A stretch of 64,000 nucleotides of DNA, from contig NC_089399.1 of NCBI RefSeq assembly GCF_003171515.1, positions 3,224,001-3,288,000 of the forward strand. The letters are read 5' to 3'. Below, in pieces: positions 1 through 9,591 of this stretch; the first letter of the stretch is position 1, and each line of letters starts with the position of its first letter. The position numbers and the translations under genes are program-made. The stretch is from Pyrenophora tritici-repentis (Eukaryota; Ascomycota; Dothideomycetes; Pleosporales; Pleosporaceae). The notes below the pieces were generated by a model, which was not told where the DNA came from, made no database searches, and saw only the letters and a program-made list of their open reading frames with translations.

Positions 1-1085
1 TAATGAATGCATTCATATCGAAGAAGCAACAGCTTAGGGAGGACCTACACCATTCACGGAGTAGGATCTCTATCTCCTTTGATCTCTGGACTTCACCAAA
101 CCCTTACGCTATCCTAGGCGTCGTCGCTATGTGGATTGATACTACCGGCATGCGACGTGTTACCGCTTTAGGTATGCGACGTATATACGGCGAACACACT
201 GGAGAGAATCTTGGATCGGTGGTCCTTGAATTGCTGGAAGAATACGACATTAGCGGAGATCAGATTGGATACTTTATGCTGGATAATGCCTCGGCAAATG
301 ATACCGCTGTTGAGTTTATACTCAAGGATCTCTGCCCATGGATGAAGTCAAAACAACGTCGTCATCGCCGGCTGCGTTGCTTGGGCCATGTCATCAACCT
401 CTGTTGCCAGGCGTTCCTTATGGGGCGAAACTGTGAGAAGTATCTTGCGAAGCTGGAGAAGCATCATCAACGTGGCGACTATACGAAGGTGGAAGAGCTC
501 TGGAAGAAGTTCGGATGTTTGGGTCGTCTTCACAACCTGGTGCGATACATCAGGCTTACTCCACAACGGCGTGAGGAGTTTGCTACAATTATTATCGGCG
601 GAGATCTTTCGCAATTCGACGGGCTTGAGCTTATCCAGAACAACTCGACCCGCTGGAACTCATGGTTTTATTCGATTACACGTGCATTAAATGTTCGAGA
701 ACGTTTAGAGCTCTTCTCGGCTCGTCATGTACCTGGAAAGGGCTCCGTAGGGATCGCGAACTTTAAGCTTGATGGACAGCACTGGTTTGAGCTTGAAAAG
801 ATTGAACTCGCTCTCAAAGACTTCTATGCTGCAACTTTGCTTTCTGAAGGTAAGAAGACGTCACTTGCGGACTGGTTTTCAACTTTGGACTGCCTTCTCC
901 GGGAGATAAGCGAGACGAAGGATCACTACCACGACATCCACACTGAGGACGATAACAACTTTACATGGAAGTACATTCAAGGCTGCGCTGATGCTGCTTG
1001 GTTAAAGTGCGTTGAGTACTATAACAATCAGCAGCTGAATTGGCAAAATCGATTCCCTGAAGATACTGACCTTCCACCGGCATAT

Positions 1086-1099
1086 TATGCGGCTCAAAT
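1086..1099 (+). repeat. Target-site duplication, left copy
   Basis: TATGCGGCTCAAAT, identical to 1648-1661. The 14-bp length is typical of target-primed reverse transcription, not of DNA transposons, which give 2 or 8 bp elsewhere in this window. Confidence 0.93.
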
Positions 1100-1647
1100 G
1101 GGGGGATGGCGCAGTGGTAAAGCGCCTGGTATTCCTTTACCGCACTCCAAATTTGCAGTGTAGTAGAGGTCGAAGGTTCGAATCCTTCTCCTCTCACCGC
1201 CACTTGTGGCTTTACCAAAAAATATCGAACGGCTTACTCCAACTCGCAAATTTTCACCTACCCCTGCAAACCTAAGCGACAGGTTATAGCCGCAGTACAC
1301 CCGAGCCACGCACTGCTACGACTACAAACACTACGCTAAGCTTGTTACAACCCTACGCCTCGTTCAAGATCCCATGGCTTTTTCCCCTTTGAGGTTTTTT
1401 CAGACTTAGGAACACGAGGAAAGCGTTGCAAAAAGAGATAGGTTGAAGAGAAGGAAAAACAGGCAGCTATAATAGGGTTTTACTTTCTCTCCTCCCCTGT
1501 AATAGCTAGGACATGCCTAAACTACATTAGTCAAACATAACCAACGAACATCAAAGGAGAGATAAAAATAGCTAGAATGGCATCTGCCACCGTCCTACAT
1601 AGTCTCTGACTGATAAAGGACGCTAATGGATTACATACATACATACA
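1100..1647 (+). mobile_element. tRNA-headed SINE-like retroelement (548 bp)
   Basis: The element begins exactly at the first base of a tRNA-like head (1100-1196). Its 5' seven bases GGGGGGA pair with 1189-1195 (TCCTCTC, two G-U wobbles). A D-arm has GCGC stems at 1109-1112 and 1122-1125. A T-arm at 1172-1188 has a perfect five-pair stem and TTCGAAT loop. A body of about 430 bp unrelated to tRNA follows, and the element ends in a short tetranucleotide tail (ACAT repeats, about 1632-1647). It is flanked by a 14-bp direct duplication, and its removal restores the hAT reading frame. tRNA head, body, simple-repeat tail and long duplication together define a SINE. No protein is encoded, so mobility would depend on a LINE elsewhere. 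The anticodon arm is not a clean tRNA arm, so the parental tRNA could not be named. Confidence 0.85.
1107..1185 (+). promoter_or_regulatory. Internal RNA polymerase III promoter (A and B boxes) of the SINE-like element
   Basis: A box TGGCGCAGTGG at 1107-1117 and B box GGTTCGAATCC at 1175-1185 both match the tRNA-gene consensus. The spacing of 57 bp between them is within the range used by tRNA genes with introns. Confidence 0.8.
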
Positions 1648-1661
1648 TATGCGGCTCAAAT
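1648..1661 (+). repeat. Target-site duplication, right copy
   Basis: Identical to 1086-1099; follows directly on the ACAT-repeat tail of the SINE-like element. Confidence 0.93.
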
Positions 1662-2284
1662 CCTTGATCCATATCGCAAGTGGGGATGGTTCAGGCAAGA
1701 GTGGGTTCTTCATGGCGACGAAGAGAAGAAGAGGTGGTTTGAAAACGCACAATTAGCGGTGAAGCATCTCTGGGAGACAGAGTATAAGGGAAGGTACCCT
1801 GTCGAGATGCTGCCACCACCAGCCAGGAAGGAGAGAGATCCTGACCCAGCATTTGATCGCCAGCGGGAACATAAGCGCATTCGAATAGACGCTCCAGTTT
1901 CTACAACTGATTTGTATGAACAATACATCTCTACTGACCGGCTTCATAACGAAGAGGCAGGTTGCAATGAGGCTATTGCGTACTGGCTATCTCGCTACGA
2001 CTCCCAACGAGATCTCGCTCGCTTCGCTCTAGACATGTTTGCGATCTCGCCTATGTCGGATGAATGCGAACGTCTTTTTAGTAGCGCGAAGCTTACTATC
2101 GTCGATCGCCGTGGTAGGCTGAAGGCAGATATTATAGAAGCGTGCGAGTGTCTCCGGGCCTGGTATGGAAAGCCCCAAGCTGAGGGGAACAGCGATATCG
2201 AGGATAGTGAGAACGAAGACGACTAGATTGACAGTCAGTAGTAAAACACATTTCCTCGGCTTCCTTCTTTGCTTCAGCCTCATT

Positions 2285-2384
2285 CTTGGCGGTCTTGTTG
2301 GTCGGACCGGTCTGGTCGGACCGGTCCTTATGTAAGCACCTGGTCTGGTCTGGTCTGTACCCTCAGACCAGACCAGACCAGACC
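2285..2384. repeat. GGTCT/GGACC-rich subterminal repeats with hairpin
   Basis: Downstream of the hAT stop codon lie GGTCGGACCGGTC repeats and an 18-bp inverted repeat built from tandem GGTCT units (arms 2340-2357 and 2364-2381, 6-nt loop). hAT elements carry short repeated motifs near their ends that bind transposase, and the other hATs here show comparable arrays. This is therefore probably the 3' subterminal region. The exact end and its 8-bp duplication were not located. Confidence 0.55.
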
Positions 2385-2515
2385 ATTCCGATCACTGGCT
2401 GCCGGTGACCAGCACGTCTTCTTTGTGACACGGAAATCGAAGCGTGATGAGAAAGGTCTACAGAGACCAAAGTGTTGGACAACGGGTAGTAATAAATTGA
2501 ACATGGTCGCGAATA

Positions 2516-3039
2516 CTATGGTTCCCTATTAGGTTCCCAGGCGTCAGCCTTGGATAATATGCGAGCATCAGGATGGCTTGTACGAACCCATATAACCCAT
2601 CGATACCTTTTTGAGAAGTTCAGCGCGAGAAGCAATGTGCAAATTGACATCTTCACAACCCACATGCCATAGACGTTCAGGGCTTGGCTTGCAAATATGA
2701 GGCGATTTTGATAGACCATCTTGTCGACCGCATTAGGTTGCCAAAAAGGATCATGTAAGAGACGGCCTACGCCATTTAATCCACACACGATCGTAGTGGC
2801 CATGGAAGCATTGTTCAGTATCTATGAGCCTTGATCAGCTTAATCCGCGCTCTTATACCGATCAGTTGTATACTTACTGCTCCTACTAACATCAGCCAGT
2901 CGGTTGTTCGCATCCACGGAGACATTCTCCACCTAATGATTAGCCGCCATGCCGTGAAGAAAGTGCTGAGGAGGATCATGCAGATTGATACCACGATCAG
3001 TTCGCGATGTGTCGTTGGTAGGCTTCCAGAATCTGGCAT
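2516..3039 (-). pseudogene. Truncated PTH11-like seven-helix receptor (fungal rhodopsin domain), N-terminal fragment
   Basis: Reading leftwards from an ATG at 3039, exon 1 (2878-3039, 54 codons) encodes a first hydrophobic helix (about residues 14-36) and the start of a second. A 56-nt intron (2822-2877, GTAAGT...TAG) joins in phase 0 to an exon with ILNNASMATT, then GLNGVGRLLHDPFW and a third helix ending in MSICTLLLALNF. This order, with a soluble loop before helix 3 and a YGMWVVKMSI-type helix, resembles fungal PTH11-like plasma-membrane receptors. Only about 120 residues remain; four further helices are missing. The break coincides with the end of the neighbouring transposon region. Either truncation on insertion or a further intron near 2590 could explain the loss of frame. 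Confidence 0.6.
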
Positions 3040-4005
3040 TTTGGATATGCGTTGGACAGGCGGAGCGAAGAAAGGCTACCGATTCTGGTCATGGAGTCTC
3101 ATGATGGTGCTAAAAGCAGGCCGTAGATGTCGACATTGTGTCTTGGACGTTCTGCGAATCCTGTGTTGGTGTTTGTTGCTAATCCACGGAGACGCAGTTT
3201 CTGAGCATGATGATCGTATCATATTTTGGGCAAGTATGGTGATGACGTGATACTACTGCGAACGACAGGCCTCGGTGATTGTACATTCTAGTGAAAAGGA
3301 CCGCTCGTATTTATACGCGGGGAAACATGGCTGGCTGTTGGTGTCATTGGTCGCAATCAAGGGCCAAGGAATCTCACCTGCTTTAACAAGATTACCTACT
3401 TAGGTAACAGGGTCGGGAAAGCCGCATTTTGTATCCCAAGTACATGCACCGAAAAAACGGGCCCCCATGTACCCTGAGTTACTACTCGCAACTCAGTCGC
3501 CTTCATGCGCCCGCGAACGAGAAAGCTGGCGTGTCGGGCAGACGCAGCATGTCCGCGGCCTCCTTTTATCATGCGGTGTGAGATGAGAGCCTGTCGCCGA
3601 ATCTGCCAGCCACGGCCCCACCCAGACCTCACCCGCCATTGGCCCACACTAGCGCCAAGTTGCGTCTCACCTGCGAAGACACCGAGGAGGATTTTGAACC
3701 AACATTTCATCACCGGACTGAGTAAATTCCGAAATGAACCGCATCCAACTATCTTCTAAGTATAGTAACTCGCCTGAGTTACCTCACTCAAAGCGCTGTT
3801 TCTCTGACACATGTGTCGCCTCCTACCGAGGTACATGTAGGTATACTGTACTGCAGCATCTGGGCTCTAGCCTGAGGTATGGGTAAAGCCAGGTGCCGAG
3901 TTCAATGCCGTCTGGAAAGCGACAGACATAAATCTAAACCCTTCCACGAGATGTGAACTGGCACAGCTTTATCGCATCACGTTCGTAAGCTGGTAATCTC
4001 GCGCC
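3040..4005. other. Intergenic stretch, no gene seen
   Basis: Contains the 5' flank of the receptor fragment and of the GMC gene. Open frames of up to about 140 codons occur on both strands, but they lack recognisable domains and overlap one another, so none is called. Confidence 0.5.
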
Positions 4006-5946
4006 ATGTCTTTAATTACCTCGTTGTCAATGATCTGGCTCCTGGGCTTCTTTAAGGCGTCCACGGCTGCTGTCAGCAACACTCGCCAAACTCAAGTGGT
4101 ACCCGACACATATGATTACATCATTGTAGGAGGCGGGCTCAGCGGATTGTTCGTTGCCAACCGCCTGACCGAGGACTTCTGATTGTCGATAGCACCGGGG
4201 CCTCGCTCATGCTCTGCAATAACGGCTCTTGTCATTGAAAATGCGGAGATTGATGATAGGCCCGCAACAAGTATACCCTATTTCGCCAACATCAATGTCA
4301 ACAACTACTATCCGATCACATCTGCTCCAGAGCCTTTCATGCATAATAAGACTTGGATGGTACACGTGGGCAACGTTGTGGGTGGAGGCTCCGTGGTGAA
4401 CGGTATGCAATGGGACAGAGGTTCCGATGCAGACTACGATGCTTGGGAGCAGCTTGGAAACCCAGGCTGGGGCTATGAAGGTCTCGCCAAATACTTCAAG
4501 AAGTCGACACATTTTGATGGCCCGTCGGAAGCGGTCCAGAAGCACTTCAACATGACCTTTGATGCTACTGCGTAGGACGATGCTAACCTGAATAGCTTTT
4601 TCGGCTAACATGCTACCAGATATGGCAATGGCCCCGTAAAAGTGTCGATACCGAACTATCAGTATGAAGACTACGTCGACATCATGGGCTCGTTTGTTTC
4701 CAGGATAGATATACCGCATTCATCAGAGGGATTCAGTCGCCCGAAAGGCACGTTTTGGACACCAAACTCCATCGACAACTCCACTAAGCAGCGGAGCCAT
4801 TCTCGACGCGCATACTTTGATCCAGTAAAAACACGGAGAAACTTGCATTTGATGACTAACACCCACGTCGACGAGATTCTGTTCGAACATGGCGACGAGG
4901 TCGTGACAAAGGGTGTGAGGTATACTTCTCGTACCGAATCCACAACGAGACCTGTATACGCAGCTAAAGAGGTCATACTTGCAGCGGGCAGCGTGTTCAC
5001 ACCGCACCTTTTAATGCTCTCTGGTATCGGCCCACGCGATCAACTCAGCGCTTCGAACATCACTGTGAGAAAAGACTTGCCAGCTGTCGGCTCGAATTTT
5101 CAAGACCATCAAGCGCTTTACATGCGCTTCAATCTCTCGAATCAGGCCATTCCCAACCCTGATATGCTGGTTACCTACCCTGATCCTGAATTTAACGCCA
5201 CAGCTGCAGAACTTTACACGACCAACCGTACTGGGCCATGGACCTTTGGTAGGGGTAGTGCCGCTCTATTCTTGCCTTTCAGGGACTTTTCCAGCGGCTA
5301 CGCAAATATAACTGCGCTCATATCCGAGCAGGATGCGACTGCCTACCTACCCGAGCGCTATGCGAAGACGGAAGCGCTACTTAAAGGCTTCCTTGCCCAG
5401 CGGAAGATACTTGTCGAGCACTATCTCTCGGATTACGCCGCAACTGGCGAGTATCCTATCTAGCCTTGGGGAAAAGCTACTACTGCAGTCCAGAAACCGC
5501 TCTCGCGTGGTACACTAACGCTGAATATGACAAACCCCTCGGCAAATCCCGTCGTAGTGCGAAACGCGTTCCAGAACCCTGTCGACAAGATGGTGTTGGG
5601 CGAACTCGTACGCTGGAACAGGCTGCATTGGACCAAGGCACCCCCTCTTCAGCGGTACTCCCCTGTAGAGACGGTTCCAGGTTCTCAATACCAGACGAAC
5701 GATAAAATCTTTGATGCTAGCATCAAGGCCGGTGCACTCGATCCTACATATACGCATTCAAGCGGGGCATGCGCGCTTATGCCAGAAGAGCTCGGAGGGT
5801 GCGTCGATCCACAATTGAGGGTTCATGGAGTAAAGCGATTGCGCGTAGTGGATGCAAGCATCTTGCCGTTGATCCCAGCACCTCACTTGCAGGCGACCAT
5901 GTACGCCGTGGCAGAGAAGGCTGCAGACATCATCAAGACCTCGTGA
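4006..5946 (+). pseudogene. Secreted GMC (glucose-methanol-choline) oxidoreductase, two nonsense codons
   Basis: FAD-dependent alcohol/sugar oxidase family. A signal peptide (hydrophobic residues about 8-22) is followed by the Rossmann motif IIVGGGLSG. Later come the signature GNVVGGGSVVNGMQWDRG, EVILAAGSVFTPHLLMLSGIG, and the C-terminal block VVDASILPLIPAPHLQATMYA. One intron (4572-4619, GT...CTACCAG, with GCTAAC branch-like sequences) is clear and phases correctly. With it removed the length is 631 codons, normal for the family. The frame is unbroken except for TGA at 4180-4182 and TAG at 5461-5463; alignable sequence continues in the same frame after each. TGA lies in a short stretch that looks inserted between LTED and ALVIEN. 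No GT-AG intron that would remove it was found. Probably a recently inactivated gene. Confidence 0.87.
4572..4619 (+). other. Intron of the GMC gene
   Basis: 48 nt, donor GTAGGA, acceptor ACCAG, with GCTAACC and GGCTAACA branch-like sequences. Removing it joins GC|A in frame and bypasses the stop at 4573-4575. Confidence 0.8.
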
Positions 5947-6723
5947 TTTGGAAGAGATAGAGTATGAGGTGGCGCATGAGAATTGCGATTATATGCACGG
6001 AATCCAATACGAGTGTCCATAGAAGCGCAAGTTACAACGCAAACCCATAAATGAGTGCATACACAGATTGAGGTGACGCGGCCAGGCAGTTAAATCGCAC
6101 AAATCGACGACGCCTTCGGATGTGGCTGAGGCATTGCCTGGCCAAGGTGCCAACTGGTTCCATCGTAACTACTTGGCGCATGCGGATAGGTCCTGGCGAC
6201 ATGTGACAACAGTCCATGGCGTGAGATTGCTCGTTACACTCAAGATCTTAGCCCGCACCGTTTCCCCGCAACTCCACGTCTTATTCGACATTCCTGTTTA
6301 CAAACTGGGCTGAGGTAGTCTCGATTTGGGGTTGGTGCATCAGATGGGGGCGCGGGCCAAGCTTAGCCAAACTCATCACGCGTTACAGAGCTGCCTCAAA
6401 CGTCGGGAACTCAGTACCCACAACACACCAAGGCCTTGGTAATAAGGCACCAACAACGCCTCTATTTGATCGTGATTTGTGAATATATAACAATGGTGGC
6501 AGTTTGCAATTGGAATTTCGGTAGGAGTAATTCGCTGTCGACCAGTCTTCTCCCCATTTATACATTCTATTAACCACCACATTCACTTCTATACGCTCAT
6601 TTCGTGTGCGCACCATTCATTCTTTCTAGCAAAGTCTTCAAACCTTTACAACACTTTTACAACTTGTTTGCGATATAACAGAAGACGCTTTTTTAAAAAT
6701 CACATTACATCACTACCGCGACA
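5947..6723. other. Intergenic stretch, no gene seen
   Basis: Holds the 3' flank of the GMC pseudogene and the promoter of the CHRD gene. CT-rich and A-rich tracts occur just upstream of the CHRD start; no convincing coding sequence. Confidence 0.5.
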
Positions 6724-7527
6724 ATGCGCGCCTCTACTTTTCTTATCGCCATCGCGAGCCTAGGGCTCAGCGTCATCGCCGCTCCTGTCTCAGGTGATTC
6801 TATCGATATCAGTACCAGCGGTGGCTTCAAGATACAGGTCACGATCGATGTCAAGGAGAATGGCGACGCTGAGAGGAAGGACATCGATGTCAAGGGCTTC
6901 GACGATAAATTCATCCAGAAGCTCGGCGACAAGTTTGATGAGAAGTTCGACCACGATGTTGACGACAAGCTCGTTGACAAGTTTGAGGATAAGGACGACC
7001 ATAAGAAAGACGACGAGAAAGACAGGGATGAGAAAGACAGAGATGAGAAGGACGATGACAAAAAAGAACTTTTCGACTTCACCTCCAAGTTCTTCGTCAA
7101 TGCTGTCCCAGGGGAAGTCGTCAACGGCACCGAGCCTACTGGTGGTATCGCAGGCGCAAGCGGCACCTTCAACTTTGGCATTAACAGCCACCTCAACATG
7201 ATCTGCTACGAGATAACCCTGCACAACTTCCAGGGCGAATTCAGTTCGCCTGCCACCACGGCTACGCACATCCACGAAGCAAAGAGGGGCGAAAGCGGGC
7301 CGCCGAGGATCTCATTCCCTAACCCCCAGATGGTTGACCATGATCCTACTGTCATGCATAGCGCAGGATGCTTGAAGGGGCCCTTTGTTACTGGTGTAAT
7401 GGTTGATGGAAAGGACACCGGCGAGGGCTTTCATGTTAGTATGATTGAGGCGGATCCTGTGGCGTACATGTCGGATACACATTCGAGTTTGGCGTTGGCT
7501 GGAGCCGTGAGGGGACAACTGGGCTAA
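6724..7527 (+). CDS. Secreted CHRD-domain protein with an Asp/Lys-rich spacer
   Basis: 267-residue intronless gene. Residues 1-20 form a signal peptide ending near VIAAPVSG. Residues about 40-115 are extremely charged, dominated by Asp, Lys and Glu, with tandem motifs such as DEKDRDEKD. Residues about 120-265 form a CHRD domain, shown by GTFNFGINSHLNMICYEI, a central THIHEAKRGESGPPRISF block with the His pair, and a C-terminal AVRGQLG. CHRD is a beta-sandwich domain first described in chordin and common in secreted fungal and bacterial proteins; its biochemical role in fungi is not established. The start codon follows a CACTACCGCGACA leader and gives a proper signal peptide. Intact, unlike both its neighbours. 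Confidence 0.9.
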   Translation: MRASTFLIAIASLGLSVIAAPVSGDSIDISTSGGFKIQVTIDVKENGDAERKDIDVKGFDDKFIQKLGDKFDEKFDHDVDDKLVDKFEDKDDHKKDDEKDRDEKDRDEKDDDKKELFDFTSKFFVNAVPGEVVNGTEPTGGIAGASGTFNFGINSHLNMICYEITLHNFQGEFSSPATTATHIHEAKRGESGPPRISFPNPQMVDHDPTVMHSAGCLKGPFVTGVMVDGKDTGEGFHVSMIEADPVAYMSDTHSSLALAGAVRGQLG

Positions 7528-8486
7528 GAGGGGCCGTGTAATGTTAATTTTCTTTTGTTCGTTAGAGGATGGGTAGTTCGGCGAACGCCGTCTCATAGAT
7601 GTTTAAATTTTTACTCTTACTACAAGATATACACTTCTATTATTCTGGCTCATATATGAGTGCAAGAGCATCTTGTCTGAAACTCTGGGCTGAGGTTGCG
7701 ACAAGCTTAGTCCTTTTCTTCGGCAAGTCTGGATCGCTTACTGTTGATACGGCTAAGGTATCGGAATCACCTTCGTTGCAACGAGTTGAAATGATTGTGA
7801 TTGTTCTTGTTGTTCTATGGAGGTGGAGGGAGGTCGGCAGTAAGGCAGCAGCTAGAGCTCGGACCACACGGCTTAGTCAGCCGTGTAATCCAAGCTCGTG
7901 CATGCAGCAACCAGCTGCCTTATCTACCGCAGGTTCGATTCCCAACACTTACATAACACGGCTTACTTTAATTGTCCCGTCGCTCCACTCCCTAGTCAAA
8001 CGCATACTCGCCAGATGTATCTAGCGCGAAAAAGACTATGAAATACGTGTTAATAACTCGGTCACAAGGAAGTACCTTCGGACCCTTCAGAACTGCCAGA
8101 GTTGTTCCACCAATGTCCATGACAGCGTGGCACCGAGATGGTCCCGGCAGATGGTCTTGGGCGCTCCCCCAACCCATAGCGCTGATGGATGATGCTTGTT
8201 GAGTACCCAAAAGGCGGGAAGTCGAGTGATGGAGAAATATTCCATGACGCAAAATTGACCATGGTGGATCTCGGAGGGGGCTGGATTACGCGGAAAGAGT
8301 GCTGAACGTGGAGATTGTGCCGGTTCAAGCTTCGGTGACGTTGCCGACCCCACCATCCCACCTCTGATAACTTTTGCCCCAGATTCCTTCTAATAGGACC
8401 CTAAGCACCCGCTTTCTGAGGAAATTACTCTCTATTTACTTTTTTTCCCTCCTCAAGATACCCCAAAATATACAGCGATTGCAATC
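7528..8486. other. Intergenic stretch with a B-box-like sequence and an 8-bp hairpin
   Basis: No gene is called. ACACGGCT at 7866-7873 pairs with AGCCGTGT at 7879-7886 and recurs directly at 7956-7963. GGTTCGATTCC (7932-7942) matches a tRNA B box but does not fold into a tRNA T-arm. The right end holds the promoter of the aldo-keto reductase, which is rich in pyrimidine tracts. Confidence 0.45.
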
Positions 8487-9591
8487 ATGTCTCTCGGCAG
8501 GAAGGTCACTCTCAACACTGGCGCCACCATCCCGTGAGTACCCCACTGAATGCGCCCACATTGAGAAGTATTGCTAACAACAGCTTCAAAGTCAATTGGG
8601 TTTTGGTACATGGCAAGCTGAGCCTGGTCAGGTCGGCGCTGCCGTCCTCGAGGCACTCAAGGCAGGTTACCGCCACCTTGATCTCGCCAAGGTCTACGGC
8701 AACCAGAAGGAGATTGCGCAAGCACTCAAGAAGGCGTTTGGCGGCGAAGTGCCCGGCCTCAAGCGCGAGGACGTCTTCATCACATCCAAGTTGTGGAACT
8801 CGCAGCACCGCCCCAAGGACGTGCCAGCCGCGCTTGACGACTGCCTGGCTGAGCTTGGTCTCGACTACCTAGACCTTTACCTTGTTCACTTCCCCGTCGC
8901 TTTCGATGAGACCAGTGATGTACACAACAACCTTTTCCCTATGCAGGGCGAGGACGTCAAGATGCTCGACGACGTCTCCATTGTCGACACATGGAGAGCC
9001 ATGACACAACTGCCCAAGGAGAAGGCGCGCGCTGTCGGTGTCTCGAACCACACCAAGGAGCACCTTCAGGCCATCATTGACGGCACTGGCGTCACCCCCC
9101 GCTGCCAACCAGATCGAGCGCCACCCACGCCTGCTCCAGCCAGAGCTGATCCAGTACTGCAAAGAGAAGAACATCCACGTCACTGAATACTCCGTAAGCA
9201 ATCCCCCCACGCCCCCCATCTAAATTCCACTCACTGACTCTCCCCCTCCCAGGCCTTCGGCAACAACATGGTCGGCGAACCCCTCCTCGTCCAACACGAT
9301 ACCATCAAGGAAATCGCCAGCCGCATCGGCGCCACACCCGCACAAGTCATCCTCGCCTGGGCCCAAGTCGGTGGCCACTCCGTCATCCCCAAGTCCGTGA
9401 CTGCATCGCGCATCCAGGAGAACTTCAAGGAGGTCGAGCTGTCCAAGGAGGACTTTGAAAAGGTCGAGGAGATTGGCAAGAAGGAGCCCAGACGCTTTAA
9501 CATCCCATATGTTGCGAACAAGCCCAGGTGGCCCGTCAACATCTTCAACGAGCCTGAGGAGAAGGACGCGCCGCACAAGGTCATTGTTTAG
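8487..9591 (+). CDS. Aldo-keto reductase (NADPH-dependent), one-base frameshift in a C run
   Basis: Cytosolic aldo-keto reductase that would reduce aldehydes or ketones with NADPH. Three exons: 8487-8533, 8592-9193 and 9253-9591. Introns are 58 nt (GTGAGT...AAAG) and 59 nt (GTAAGC...CCCAG). The TIM-barrel signatures are present: [16 protein letters not shown] with the catalytic Asp and Tyr, ITSKLW with the Lys, and VHFP with the His. The C-terminal cofactor loop is [14 protein letters not shown]. The spliced sum is 988 nt, one base too long. Reading switches at a six-C run (about 9095-9100), after which [11 protein letters not shown] continues in the next frame. Removing one C gives a normal 328-residue protein. 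Sequencing error or recent inactivation are both possible. The substrate cannot be assigned; the closest types are glycerol or glyceraldehyde reductases. Confidence 0.88.

Larger units (their letters stand above)
1..2226 (+). pseudogene. hAT transposase, 5' truncated by the window edge and split by a SINE-like insertion
   Basis: DNA transposase of the hAT superfamily. The frame open from position 3 carries the RNase H-like core, including FDLWTS near the start, a YFMLDNASAND block and an NSTRWNSW block. It ends prematurely inside an insertion at 1100-1647. After the second target duplication the protein resumes with ILDPYRKW and runs to a TAG at 2224-2226. This second part holds the C-terminal dimerisation motif SPMSDECERLFSSAK, the best-conserved part of the family. 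Removing 1100-1661 joins the two parts exactly in frame (CAA ATC CTT). The zinc-finger N-terminus lies outside the window. The transposase is otherwise uninterrupted, so the retroelement arrived recently relative to decay of the hAT copy. It belongs to a different subfamily from the other hATs in this window. Confidence 0.9.

Noticed and set aside
3396..3759. Overlapping frames of 84-105 codons on both strands
   Set aside because: They mirror each other on opposite strands, have no domain, and neither has a plausible gene context.
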